A stretch of 26,579 nucleotides of DNA. It comes from JBBIQS01 sp037442205 (GTDB lineage Bacteria > Myxococcota > Myxococcia > Myxococcales > UBA5297). Below, one piece after another: positions 8,517 to 16,221 of this stretch. The stretch lies in NCBI GenBank assembly GCA_037442205.1, contig JBBIQS010000103.1, positions 1 through 26,579 on the forward strand. The letters run 5' to 3'. The notes beneath the pieces are model-generated. The model saw only the letters and a program-made list of their open reading frames with translations. It was not told where the DNA came from and did no database searches. The position numbers and the translations under genes were made by a program. The first letter of the stretch is position 1. Every line of letters starts with the position of its first letter.

Positions 8517-8898
8517 GGGCTGCCCGCGACGCTCGCGCCGGCGGAGTCGGCCGAGGCCAGCGGCAGGGGGCGGAGCCGTCGGGAAGTCCGCCCTGTGCAC
8601 TAAAGACCGAATAGGGCGGTGCCGATGGTCTACGTGCCGCCCGCGGGAAATCGGCCCGCCCCCGGGTGATGCACGAGGCTGCACGCGGGTCGCTGCTGCC
8701 CCAGGGCCGTTCCGCCGGCAGAATCCCCAGGGCTGTCGGTCGGTTAATGAAGCATTCCGCTCCGCCAGGCCCGTGAAGACGGCGCTGCGAGGGTGGGCGC
8801 CACCCAGTCCCGATCCTGATCCCAGCGGGCGCTTCCGGAGTCGTGCCCGAGCGCTCTTCCCTCTGTCGCGGCGCTGGCGCAGGCCGGCGCCCGCGCGC
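8517..8898. other. non-coding stretch before the sigma-54 activator
   Basis: No credible gene. It holds a 7-bp hairpin (CCGCCCT 8588-8594 / AGGGCGG 8613-8619) overlapping a sigma-28-like motif. Frames open across it are only GC-bias shadows with no homologous look. Confidence 0.5.
8601..8628 (+). promoter_or_regulatory. possible FliA (sigma-28) promoter
   Basis: TAAAGACC (8601-8608) and GCCGATGG (8621-8628) resemble the flagellar sigma consensus TAAAGTTT-N11-GCCGATAA, with one extra spacer base. It lies ~330 bp before the activator gene, far for a simple promoter, so an untranslated leader or small RNA would be needed. Confidence 0.25.
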
Positions 8899-8914
8899 TG
8901 GCAGACCGCTTGCT
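8899..8914 (+). promoter_or_regulatory. sigma-54 (-24/-12) promoter
   Basis: TGGCAGACCGCTTGCT matches the RpoN consensus TGGCAC-N5-TTGCW at all key positions: GG at 8900-8901 and GC at 8912-8913 with exactly ten bases between. The start of transcription would be near 8925, about 32 bases before the ATG at 8957, leaving room for the GGAGGGAG ribosome-binding site. The gene it drives is itself a sigma-54 activator, which points to self-activation or control by another activator. Confidence 0.75.
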
Positions 8915-8956
8915 AGTCGACACTGCCGCGAAGCTCGCTGTGGAGGGAGATCTTCG

Positions 8957-10135
8957 ATGAGCGACCTGGCGGCCAAGGGCCGGACCCCTTTGAGCGGGAT
9001 CGCGGGCATCGTCCACGTCCCCGGCTCGCCGCTGGGCGAGGTGATCCGGGTCTGCGAGCGAATCGCCGGCAGCGAGGCCACGGTGCTGATCTCCGGCGAG
9101 ACCGGCACTGGCAAGGAGGTCTTCGCCCGGCTGCTGCACCAGAGGAGCCGTCGCGCGGGCCGCCCGATGGTCGCGGTGAACTGCGGAGCCATTCCCGAGG
9201 CGCTGCTGGAGAGCGAGCTGTTCGGCCACGTGCGCGGGGCCTTCACCGGGGCGTGCAGCGCGCGCAAGGGGCGCATCGCCCTGGCCGAGGGCGGCACGCT
9301 CCTGCTCGACGAGATCGGCGAGCTGCCGCTGTCGCTGCAGGTCAAGCTGCTGCGGGTGCTGCAGGAGCGGGTCTACGAGCCGGTGGGCAGCGCCGAGTCG
9401 GTGAGCGCCGACTTCCGGCTGGTGGCGGCCACCAACCGCGACCTGGCCGCCGAGGTGGCCGCGGGCCGGTTCCGCCGCGACCTCTACTACCGGCTGATGG
9501 TCTGCCCGCTGAAGATCCCGCCGCTGCGCGAGCGCCGCGGCGACGTGCCCGCCCTGTTCCAGCACTTCTGGTCGCTCAAGGGCGAAACCCGGCCGCTGGA
9601 GCAGGAGGCGATGCGGCAGCTGTGCCGCTACGACTGGCCGGGCAACGTCCGAGAGCTGGAGAACCTGGTGGAGCGGCTGTCGGTCTGCGCCGAGGGGCCG
9701 GTGATCCGCGTCGCCGACCTGCCCAGCCCGCTGAGCCCGCCGGTGGCCCCGGTGCCCGAGCCGGCCCCTGCTCTCGTCGCTCCTCTCCGAATGGCCCCGC
9801 CGGCCCTGGCCGCGCTCCCCGACCCCGAGCCGCTGCCCGCGAACGCCGCCGCCGAAGCGCCGCGCCCGCCAGCGGCCGAGCCCGCTACCCTCGGCGCCCT
9901 GCCGCCCCTGCCCAGCTCCGAGGCCGGTCGGCCGGCGATTCCCACTCCGCAGCTGGATCCGGGCCAGCCCATCGACCTGCCGGCGCTGCTGCGGCGGATC
10001 GAAGACGACTTCATCGACGCCGCCCTCTTCGCCACCGCCGGCAACCGGAAGGAGGCGGCCAGCCTCCTGGGATTGCAGCGCACGACGCTGGTGGAGAAGC
10101 TGCGCCGGCGCAACCGGCCGACTCCGGCCGTCTGA
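8957..10135 (+). CDS. sigma-54-dependent activator, FleQ/FlrA-like, no receiver domain
   Basis: 392 residues. The ATG at 8957 has GGAGGGAG seven bases upstream. Almost no N-terminal regulatory domain: the AAA+ domain begins near residue 20. It has Walker A GETGTGKE (47-54), the sigma-54 contact loop GAFTGA (94-99), Walker B DEIGE, and the conserved PGNVRELEN end. A Pro/Ala-rich linker of ~90 residues (about 255-340) leads to a C-terminal Fis-type helix-turn-helix ending in LGLQRTTLVEKLRRR, the wording typical of FleQ/FlrA flagellar master regulators. FleQ normally has a receiver-like FleQ domain of ~120 residues, which is absent here. FlhG/FleN is the known ATPase antagonist of FleQ, and an flhG gene lies 3 kb downstream. 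The target genes are unknown. Confidence 0.88.
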   Translation: MSDLAAKGRTPLSGIAGIVHVPGSPLGEVIRVCERIAGSEATVLISGETGTGKEVFARLLHQRSRRAGRPMVAVNCGAIPEALLESELFGHVRGAFTGACSARKGRIALAEGGTLLLDEIGELPLSLQVKLLRVLQERVYEPVGSAESVSADFRLVAATNRDLAAEVAAGRFRRDLYYRLMVCPLKIPPLRERRGDVPALFQHFWSLKGETRPLEQEAMRQLCRYDWPGNVRELENLVERLSVCAEGPVIRVADLPSPLSPPVAPVPEPAPALVAPLRMAPPALAALPDPEPLPANAAAEAPRPPAAEPATLGALPPLPSSEAGRPAIPTPQLDPGQPIDLPALLRRIEDDFIDAALFATAGNRKEAASLLGLQRTTLVEKLRRRNRPTPAV

Positions 10136-10326
10136 CGGCAATCTCGGCCGACGGCGACTGAGGACCCCGCCGGCGCGTTGCCCGAAGCTCGGCTTCCCGT
10201 CGTCGGCGCCTCCCTCCGCGATGCCGCCACCGGCACGCGGAGCGCCGCTGCGACTCTGCCCGCGCCGATGAGCCGGGGCGGAGCGGTGGCTGCGGGAACC
10301 TGCCGGGCCCTCCTCGCGCGGATTCT

Positions 10327-11031
10327 TTAGCCGGCGTCGAACTCCAGCTGCGCCAGCACCGCCTGGCTGCCGTCTCCGGTCGCGCGGCGCCAGGCGACCT
10401 TGAAGGCCACGTTGTCGGCCAGTTCCAGCTGCAGCCCCAGCGCTAGTGCGCCCTGCGACGAGCGCGTCCCGATGTAGTCGATCCCCACCCAAAGCCGCGG
10501 CGAGATCTCGGACAGCTCGCGATCCCACGAGGCCAGCAGCCCTCGGCAGTCGGTCCGGCCGACGGGATCGACCAGCACGCTCGAGGCGCCGAAGAAGTAG
10601 CCGAGCGACAGCCGACCGAGCTTGCCGAAGGCGCGGGACGCCAGGGCGTAGAGCATGTTGGGCTCCTGGCTGGGCCCGAGCTCGTAGACGCCGAGCGCCA
10701 ACGCCGGGGCGCCGGGGAGGAGCGCTCCGAGGTCCAGGCCGAGCTTGGCGTCGATGCCGCCCAGGCCCGTCCCCAGCGGCCGGCCGGATTCCAGGTCCAA
10801 GTCGAGGTCCAGGCCCATCTCCGCGCTGACCAGGCCTCGATGGAAGAGTCCCACCGTCAGCCCCAGCGCTGCCGGCGCGCCGTCGTCCAGGTCCGGCGCC
10901 ACGCCCAGGACCAGGTGGACGCTCCGCGGGCCCTGGAAATCGGTCGAGGGGATGTTCACCTGGCCGGTCGGGCTGGCGCTTGCCGTGGTCGCCAGCAGCG
11001 CCGCTGCCACCAGTCCCGGGACCTTCCGCAT
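10327..11031 (-). CDS. secreted protein, possibly outer-membrane beta-barrel
   Basis: 234 residues with a signal peptide (MRKVPGLVAAALLATTASA, cleavage probably after ASA). The ATG at 11031 has GAGG five bases upstream. The mature chain alternates short amphipathic strands rich in Gly, Leu and aromatics (for example LSLGYFFGASSVLV, LALGLQLELADNVAFKVAWR) and ends with LAQLEFDAG, in keeping with a small beta-barrel or a periplasmic beta-rich protein. Function not recognised. It lies 240 bp after the next minus-strand gene, so it may be the last gene of that operon or have its own promoter. It converges with the sigma-54 activator gene. Confidence 0.72.
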   Translation of the reverse strand: MRKVPGLVAAALLATTASASPTGQVNIPSTDFQGPRSVHLVLGVAPDLDDGAPAALGLTVGLFHRGLVSAEMGLDLDLDLESGRPLGTGLGGIDAKLGLDLGALLPGAPALALGVYELGPSQEPNMLYALASRAFGKLGRLSLGYFFGASSVLVDPVGRTDCRGLLASWDRELSEISPRLWVGIDYIGTRSSQGALALGLQLELADNVAFKVAWRRATGDGSQAVLAQLEFDAG

Positions 11032-11271
11032 CGGCGCCTCGAATCTCCCGAGGCGAGCAGTGCAAAGCCCATACAGCCCCTTGGAGGGCCAACGAGGGAG
11101 AAGGATCTGTCCGAGTTACAGCGGGTTGCGCCTGGAGGTGGGTCGTGGCGCCGAGGGCCGTGCCGCCCCGCCAGGGTTCGAGCGGCCCCGGACAGAACAG
11201 ACCAGGCGTGCTTCCGCTCGCTTGGCTGCGGGCTCTTCGAGCGCACAGGCGAGTGCTCGGTTGGCCGGCCG

Positions 11272-11760
11272 CTATTTCGCAGCCAGGGCCAGCGAATAAG
11301 CGGCCCCCAGGTTGAGGGTGACCAGCAGCGGCAGATCCGCGCTCGCCGCCGGGAGCACCGCCGCCCCAAGCGACGCCGAAAGCGCCAGGCGATCGGCCAG
11401 GAACGCGCGCCGATAGCCGAGCTCCAGCCCAACTCCCAGCTGGTTGTCGAAGTGCCCGTCGAAGGCGCGGCTCCACGGCGGCTGCAGCTGCAGCCAGCGC
11501 AGCCGCGCGCCGGCCCACAGCCCGCTGGCGAAGGGGTGCCAGTCGACCGCAACGCTGTACGACTGCAGCTGCGCCGAGGGCTCCCAGCGCAGGTTGAGGT
11601 CGAGGAACGGCTCGCCGCCGCGCGCCAGCCGGCCGGTGGCCTCCAGCGCCAGCGGCAGCGGCAGGCCGAGCTGGGCGCCCAGATCCAGTGCGTCGGCCGC
11701 CACCTGCGCGCGCGAGACGCCGGGGGCCAGGATCAGGGCCAGCAGGATGAGGGGGCGCAT
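11272..11760 (-). CDS. secreted beta-rich protein, possibly outer-membrane barrel
   Basis: 162 residues. The ATG at 11760 is preferred because GAGG lies five bases upstream; a GTG two codons earlier overlaps that site. Signal peptide MRPLILLALILAPGVSRA, cleavage after SRA. The rest is a series of alternating-polarity strands (DLNLRWEPSAQLQSYSVAVDW, GARLRWLQLQ, LGVGLELGYRRAFLADRLALSASLG, LLVTLNLGAAYSLAL), the pattern of a small outer-membrane barrel. It starts only 2 bp after the stop of the upstream hydrolase gene, so the two are certainly cotranscribed and probably coupled. No family recognised. Confidence 0.72.
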   Translation of the reverse strand: MRPLILLALILAPGVSRAQVAADALDLGAQLGLPLPLALEATGRLARGGEPFLDLNLRWEPSAQLQSYSVAVDWHPFASGLWAGARLRWLQLQPPWSRAFDGHFDNQLGVGLELGYRRAFLADRLALSASLGAAVLPAASADLPLLVTLNLGAAYSLALAAK

Positions 11761-11762
11761 GG

Positions 11763-12833
11763 TCACCTCGAGAAGTGGTTGAAAAAGCGCACCGCCCGGC
11801 TCAGCGCCTCATTGCGAATGGCGTCGGACTCGGAGAGCAGCTCGTGGAAGGCGTCGGGGAAGGGCTCGAGCTGGCAGCGGGAGGCGAGGCCGCAGTAGCG
11901 CTGCTCGGAGCTGGTGAGCACCACCTTGTCGGCGCCGGCTTGGAGCAGCAGCACCGGCGCCGAGGTGAGACGGGCCAGCTCCTCGGTGTGGCCGGCGGAG
12001 AGCATCGCCTGGCACAGCCAGCGGTAGCTGACCCCGCCCAACCGCAGCTCCGGATGCTCCTCCAGCATCTGCACCTTGAGCGCGAAGCGCACCTGGCTGT
12101 GGCTGACGATGTTCCCCTCGAAGGATTCGGTCTGGTAGGGGTGCTGGCCCAGCGCGTAGCCCTTGGCGCTGGAGGCGTCGCAGACGCCGAAGGCGACATC
12201 GAAGGCCACCGCGGCCGGGAAGGGGCTGGTCGAGATGCCGAGCATCGGCGAGCTCAGGGCGGCGGCGGCGAAGGGCTGATCCGCGCGCGCCAGCAGCTGC
12301 GCCCCGATGCCGGCGCCCATCGAGTGGGCGAGCAGGAACAGCTTGCCCGAGGTGCGCGGCCGCACCACCTGCGTGATGAAGGTCGCCAGGTCGTCGACGT
12401 AGTCGGAGAAGTACTCGACGTAGCCGACTTGCGGGTCCGGCAGCATCCGCCCCGAGGCCCCCTGGCCGCGCGGGTCGAGCGCCCAGACGGCGTATCCCTG
12501 GCGCGACAGATCCAGGAACGTCTCGGCGTGCTTGAGGATCGGCTCGGTGCGGCCGGGCAGGAAGACGATCGCCCCCTTCTCCGGCGAGGCGGCGAAGTGG
12601 CGGTAGTGAATCGGGACCGCGCCGACTCCGGCAAAGGCCCCGTCCTCGCCGCCGTCGTGGAAGGCCAGCACCTCGGGGCGGTAGCGGGCCTCGAGCGTGG
12701 TCTCGGAGCTGAAGTCGGCGGCCGTGGGACCGCCTTCGCTTTCCAGATCGACCGGCGGCTGCTTCTCCGGAAAGCCGCACCCGGCCGCCAGCAGCAGCGC
12801 CAGCAGGTGCCACCCTCGCCAAACTCTCTTCAT
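11763..12833 (-). CDS. lipoprotein alpha/beta hydrolase, lysophospholipase-like
   Basis: 356 residues; the ATG at 12833 has AGGAGG six bases upstream. A lipoprotein signal with lipobox AAGC puts Cys19 at the mature N-terminus. The body is an alpha/beta hydrolase of the PldB/monoacylglycerol-lipase type (Hydrolase_4): entry strand VPIHYRHF, oxyanion-side GAIVFLPGRTEP, DPRGQGAS, nucleophile elbow AHSMGAG (Ser171), Asp302 in QAGADKVV and His330 in FPDAFHELL. The family hydrolyses lysophospholipids or monoacylglycerols; substrate here is inferred. Being membrane-anchored and cotranscribed with two exported beta-rich proteins, it may act on envelope lipids. It is divergent from flhG with ~280 bp between starts. 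Confidence 0.86.
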   Translation of the reverse strand: MKRVWRGWHLLALLLAAGCGFPEKQPPVDLESEGGPTAADFSSETTLEARYRPEVLAFHDGGEDGAFAGVGAVPIHYRHFAASPEKGAIVFLPGRTEPILKHAETFLDLSRQGYAVWALDPRGQGASGRMLPDPQVGYVEYFSDYVDDLATFITQVVRPRTSGKLFLLAHSMGAGIGAQLLARADQPFAAAALSSPMLGISTSPFPAAVAFDVAFGVCDASSAKGYALGQHPYQTESFEGNIVSHSQVRFALKVQMLEEHPELRLGGVSYRWLCQAMLSAGHTEELARLTSAPVLLLQAGADKVVLTSSEQRYCGLASRCQLEPFPDAFHELLSESDAIRNEALSRAVRFFNHFSR

Positions 12834-13116
12834 CCGCTGCCTCCTGCCGAAATCCGGACCGCTAATTGAGCGGGTTCCCGCCGCGGATGCAGCAAAAAAT
12901 ACCTTGGGCGTCATCCAGCTGGCCGAGGGCCCGCCCGCGTCAAGTCTGTGGCGGCCGCCCCAGACCGGACCGCCGCGCGGCGGCTTCTTGACGCTCTCGC
13001 CGCCTTCGCCCGGCCGGCGCCGGCTGGCCAGGCGCGGGCGTGGCGCTTGCAGCCATTGCCCTCCAGCTTCTGCGATCGGCGCGGGCGGTCATCGCGCTGA
13101 CGCACCGGGAGAGCAG

Positions 13117-13977
13117 ATGGAGTCGGTGAGTCCCCTCAAGCTGGTCGCCGCGCGCCCGCAGGCGCCGCTGAGAGTGATCGCGGTGACCAGCGGCAAGGGC
13201 GGGGTGGGCAAGACCAACCTCTGCGGAAACCTGGCTGTGCTGGCGGCCAAGGCCGGCCGGCGGGTGCTCATCCTCGACGCCGACCTCGGGCTGGCCAACC
13301 TCGACACCGTCCTCGGCATCCAGCCGCGCTTCCACCTGGGCCATCTGCTCGACGACGCCGCCCCGCTGGATCAGGTGTTGGCCGCCGGGCCGGCGGGAGT
13401 GCGAGTGCTTTCCGCCGGCTCGGGCATCCCGCGGCTGACGCACCTCGACGACGCCCAGAAGCTGCGACTGGTCACCGCCCTCGATCTGATCGAGGACCGC
13501 TTCGACCTGCTGTTCATCGATTCGAGTCCGGGCATCGGGGACAACGTGCGCTTCTTCGTGGCCGCGGCGCAGGAGGCGCTGCTGGTGGTGACCCCGGAGC
13601 CCACCTCGCTCGTCGCCGCCGCCGCGGCGGTGAAGGTCCTCAGCCAGGAGGCGGGGCTCAGGCACTTCAACGTGGTGGTGAACCAGGCGCCCTCGGACGA
13701 GTCGGCGCGGGACAGCTTCGATTCCCTGACGACCACAGCCAGCCGCGTCCTCAGTGCCCGAGTGAAGTACCTGGGCCGTCTGCCGCGCGACGAGGAGCTG
13801 CCCCGCGCCGTGATGTCCCGGCGGCCGCTGGTTGAGCTGTCCCCGGGCTCCCCGTGCGCGCGCGGGATGGCGGAGTTGCTGGAGCGGCTGCTGGGAGCCC
13901 CGGCGCCGTCGGCGCTGGACGGTGGAATGAAGTTCCTGTGGCAACGGCTGCTGCGCGAAAGCGCAGTCTCGAGGTGA
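13117..13977 (+). CDS. flhG: FlhG/FleN-type MinD-like ATPase
   Basis: 286 residues, ATG 13117 with GGAG six bases before. It is a ParA/MinD-superfamily ATPase: deviant Walker A SGKGGVGKT (25-33, with the signature lysine K27), Walker A' DADLGLANLD, and Walker B FDLLFIDSSPGIGDN. The wording of the A' motif and overall length fit FlhG (also FleN/YlxH), which sets the number and place of flagella and restrains FleQ-type activators. The usual flhF partner gene is not upstream; a divergent hydrolase is. The stop lies 3 bp before fliA, in a coupled pair. A role as antagonist of the sigma-54 activator at 8957 is inference from the family. Confidence 0.88.
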   Translation: MESVSPLKLVAARPQAPLRVIAVTSGKGGVGKTNLCGNLAVLAAKAGRRVLILDADLGLANLDTVLGIQPRFHLGHLLDDAAPLDQVLAAGPAGVRVLSAGSGIPRLTHLDDAQKLRLVTALDLIEDRFDLLFIDSSPGIGDNVRFFVAAAQEALLVVTPEPTSLVAAAAAVKVLSQEAGLRHFNVVVNQAPSDESARDSFDSLTTTASRVLSARVKYLGRLPRDEELPRAVMSRRPLVELSPGSPCARGMAELLERLLGAPAPSALDGGMKFLWQRLLRESAVSR

Positions 13978-13980
13978 CCC

Positions 13981-14703
13981 ATGCCTTGCGCCTCTTCCAC
14001 CTCTCAGAGACAGGCCGGCGGCGACTCGGCCCTGGTGGTCAAGTACACGCAGCTGATCGACCGCTGTGCGCGGCGGCTGGCGCGGCGAAGTGGCAGCAAC
14101 CTGGCGGACGAGCTGTGGTCGGCGGGGGCGCTGGGGCTGCTCGACGCCGCCCGCAGTTTCGACCCCGGGAAGAACGTGCGCTTCGAGAGCTTCGCCGAGC
14201 ACCGGATCCGCGGGGCGATGCTCGACGAGATGCGGCGGATGGACCATCTGCCGCGCCGGCTGCGGGCGCGCACCGACCTGGTGGCCAAGGCGCGGATGAG
14301 GCTGGGGCACCGGCTGGGGCGGGAGCCGACGTCGGAGGAGCTGGCGGCCGAGGCGGGGATCGAGCTCGACACGCTGGGAGAGCTGGAGATCCTCTCTCGT
14401 CCCCACCTGTCGCTGGCGCAGAGCCTGCCCAACGCCAGCGAGGAGCCGCCGCCGGACGAGCAGGCCGCGCGGGCGCAGTTCCAGCGGGCGCTGGTGGCGG
14501 CCGTCGGCAGGCTGCCGCAGCGGCTGCAGCTGCTGCTCTCCCTGCACTACGTGGAGGGGCTGACCTACCGAGAGATCGGCAAGGTCCTGCAGGTGAGCGA
14601 GCCGCGCGTCTGCCAGCTGCACGCTGAGGCGGTGGCGAGGATGCGCCAGGAGCTGGCGGAGCCGGAGGCGCCGGAGCGGCTGCGGAGGGTCGCCGGGGCG
14701 TGA
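13981..14703 (+). CDS. fliA: RNA polymerase sigma factor FliA (sigma-28)
   Basis: 240 residues, the normal FliA size. GAGGTGA just before the ATG is shared with the flhG stop. Region 2 reads ADELWSAGALGLLDAARSFDP...FESFAEHRIRGAMLDEMRRMDHLPRRLR, the FliA hallmark (RIRGAMLDE..R..D..PR). Region 3 (LGREPTSEELAAEAGI) and region 4 helix-turn-helix (LTYREIGKVLQVSEPRVCQLHAEAVARMR) follow. It directs late flagellar or motility/chemotaxis transcription in known bacteria. flhG-fliA as a pair is common at the end of flagellar operons, but no structural gene is in this window. Confidence 0.9.
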   Translation: MPCASSTSQRQAGGDSALVVKYTQLIDRCARRLARRSGSNLADELWSAGALGLLDAARSFDPGKNVRFESFAEHRIRGAMLDEMRRMDHLPRRLRARTDLVAKARMRLGHRLGREPTSEELAAEAGIELDTLGELEILSRPHLSLAQSLPNASEEPPPDEQAARAQFQRALVAAVGRLPQRLQLLLSLHYVEGLTYREIGKVLQVSEPRVCQLHAEAVARMRQELAEPEAPERLRRVAGA

Positions 14704-14790
14704 ATCGATCTCGCGACGACGGCTGGCTCGGCGGCGCGCCGGCGTGGTAGACGGCTGGAACCATTCGGTCGCAGCCACCGAGGCCTCCCA

Positions 14791-15384
14791 ATGAAGCGCG
14801 TGATCACGGCCGAGCTCGTCGAGCAGGAGCATCAGGCGGGGCGCCTGCGAATCGCCGCCCCCCGGGGCAAGGCGATCATCACCCCGGCCGCCTTCACCCG
14901 CGCCCGCGAGCTGGGCGTCAGCTTCGACGAGTCGGAAGCCCCGCTGCCGGAGATCGCCGCACCCGATAAGAAGGACGGCGCCCAGGGAAGCTGCGAGAAG
15001 CTGATCGATCCCTCCGGCCTGACGCTGGTGCGCGGGCAGTCGGTGAAGCTGGGGAAGTTCACCGGTGCCGGCGAGGGCAAGAACATCGGCCTCACCGATC
15101 TGATCACCGCGCGCGACGGGTCGCCGATGGCCGCCGGCATCATGAGCTGGCGCCGCGAGGACAACTTCCCCTGGACGCTCGACTACGACGAGATCGACCT
15201 GGTCCTGGAGGGCGTCCTCGCCATCGAGATCGACGGCCGCACGCTCGAGGGGCGCGCCGGCGACGTCTTCTACATTCCCAAGGGCAGTCGAATCGTCTTC
15301 GGGACGCCGAGCCGGGTGCGGGTCTTCTACGTCACCTATCCCGCGGACTGGGCGGCGGCGCCGGTGATCCGCCCTCAAAAATAG
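14791..15384 (+). CDS. eutQ: EutQ-like cupin protein
   Basis: 197 residues from ATG 14791, GAGG eight bases upstream. The N-terminal ~45 residues (ITAELVEQEHQAGRLRI...ITPAAFTRARELGVSF) match the short leader seen in ethanolamine/propanediol microcompartment proteins. The C-terminal half is a RmlC-like cupin with the EutQ wording: FPWTLDYDEIDLVLEGVLAIEIDGRTLEGRAGDVFYIPKGSRIVFGTPSRVRVFYVTYPADW. EutQ works in ethanolamine utilisation (acetate kinase activity and microcompartment assembly in Salmonella). No other eut gene or shell protein is present, so the function here may differ. It sits between fliA and the flgM-like gene. Confidence 0.84.
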   Translation: MKRVITAELVEQEHQAGRLRIAAPRGKAIITPAAFTRARELGVSFDESEAPLPEIAAPDKKDGAQGSCEKLIDPSGLTLVRGQSVKLGKFTGAGEGKNIGLTDLITARDGSPMAAGIMSWRREDNFPWTLDYDEIDLVLEGVLAIEIDGRTLEGRAGDVFYIPKGSRIVFGTPSRVRVFYVTYPADWAAAPVIRPQK

Positions 15385-15699
15385 CCGTCGTCCTGCGGGC
15401 CCGCGGTCCCCTGAGGTCATCGCCTCGGTCGTCGGGCCGCTCCACGCACGGAGCGCGGCATGTCCGCGCAGCGGCTAAGGATTTTCGGCCGGTTCGGACG
15501 TGGCGATCTCCCGCGAGAGAGCCGAGCGGCGCTCCCGGGGCAATCAATTCCGCGGAACGAGCCGAAATGGGCGGCACGGCGCCTGGCGTCGCCGCGGGAA
15601 GCCCGCCGGTTCGAGCGGTCGATCGGGCGTGAAGCGCACTGGCAGGTGACGACGGGGCTCTACGAGCGGAGCCAGCGGGGTCCGCGAAGGCGGGTGATC
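15385..15699. other. non-coding stretch, 315 bp
   Basis: No gene recognised. It includes the palindrome GCGGGCCCGC shortly after the eutQ stop. The frame is open from 15460 into the next gene, but the predicted extension is Arg-rich and looks like GC-bias. No clear sigma-28 or sigma-54 site found. Confidence 0.4.
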
Positions 15700-15993
15700 A
15701 TGACGGTCAAGCAGCCAGGGCGCTTGGACAGAGAGGCGTCCGCTGGTTCGCCAGACTCGAGCGACAAAGCGCAGGAGAAGGAAGAGGCGGTCTGCTCCGA
15801 CGGCGCCGCGGAGTGGGCGGCGATGGTCCGCGAAGCCGCGGCGCGCGCCGAAGCAGAGCATCGGCGAGCCATCGGCGCGCTTGCCGATGCGGTCGGCTGT
15901 GGGGCCTACCTGCCCGACCCGCAGAAGATCGCGCAGGCCATCCTGCGGGAGGCGGAGTTGGACGCTTGCCTGCGGTCGCTGCTGCGGCGGTGA
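15700..15993 (+). CDS. flgM: FlgM-like anti-sigma factor candidate
   Basis: 97 residues, the usual FlgM size. The ATG at 15700 is chosen over an upstream in-frame ATG at 15460 because only the part after it has protein-like composition; a GTG at 15694 is also possible. The N-terminal half is polar and probably disordered, as in FlgM. The C-terminal half reads RRAIGALADAVGCGAYLPDPQKIAQAILREAELDACL, matching the FlgM core pattern (alpha helix, G.Y..DP..IA..IL). FlgM binds and inhibits FliA until hook completion; fliA lies 1 kb upstream. The identification rests on this short motif only. Confidence 0.58.
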   Translation: MTVKQPGRLDREASAGSPDSSDKAQEKEEAVCSDGAAEWAAMVREAAARAEAEHRRAIGALADAVGCGAYLPDPQKIAQAILREAELDACLRSLLRR

Positions 15994-16221
15994 AGCTGTT
16001 TGCGCTGATCTCCTGCGTTGGCCGCCCGAAAACCGGGCGCCCGCAGGGCCTTCCGGGCCGATCGGCGGCTTCTCTTGCTTGTGCACGCTCGCTCATTCGC
16101 AGGCCCCCGCGTGCCCTGGAGGCCTTGCGGCGGCTCTCCTGCCATGTGCGACAGAAGCTCGGTAGCTATCCATTGATCGGGCATCTGAGAGAGGGCACTG
16201 GCCGGCTATGCGGGGGGCTCG

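Noticed and set aside
8570..8650. Possible c-di-GMP/cGAMP (GEMM) riboswitch because of AAUAGGGCGGUGCCGAUGG.
   Set aside because: Only the 3' part has faint similarity; the GCAAAGC and GGGCAAACC-type core segments are missing.
5491..9345. Very long open frame on the minus strand opposite the cytochrome genes (1284 codons).
   Set aside because: It mirrors the biased, repetitive CxxCH coding on the plus strand, is made of Ala/Gly/Val/Arg-rich low-complexity sequence, and has no recognisable domain.
11040..11075. Sigma-54-like TGGGCTTTGCACTGCT on the minus strand before the gene ending at 10327.
   Set aside because: GG and GC spacing is correct, but the fourth to sixth positions and the first -12 T do not match; such weak matches are expected by chance.
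8744..11518. Long minus-strand frame opposite the sigma-54 activator.
   Set aside because: Composition is that of a GC-bias shadow; it overlaps a well-supported gene on the other strand and two well-supported minus-strand genes in another frame.
12940..15420. Long minus-strand frame opposite flhG, fliA and eutQ.
   Set aside because: Antisense to three genes with clear motifs; Gln/Arg/His-rich with no domain.
15460..15699. Longer start for the FlgM-like gene.
   Set aside because: The extension is Arg-rich, lacks a family match and would make the protein about twice the usual FlgM size.
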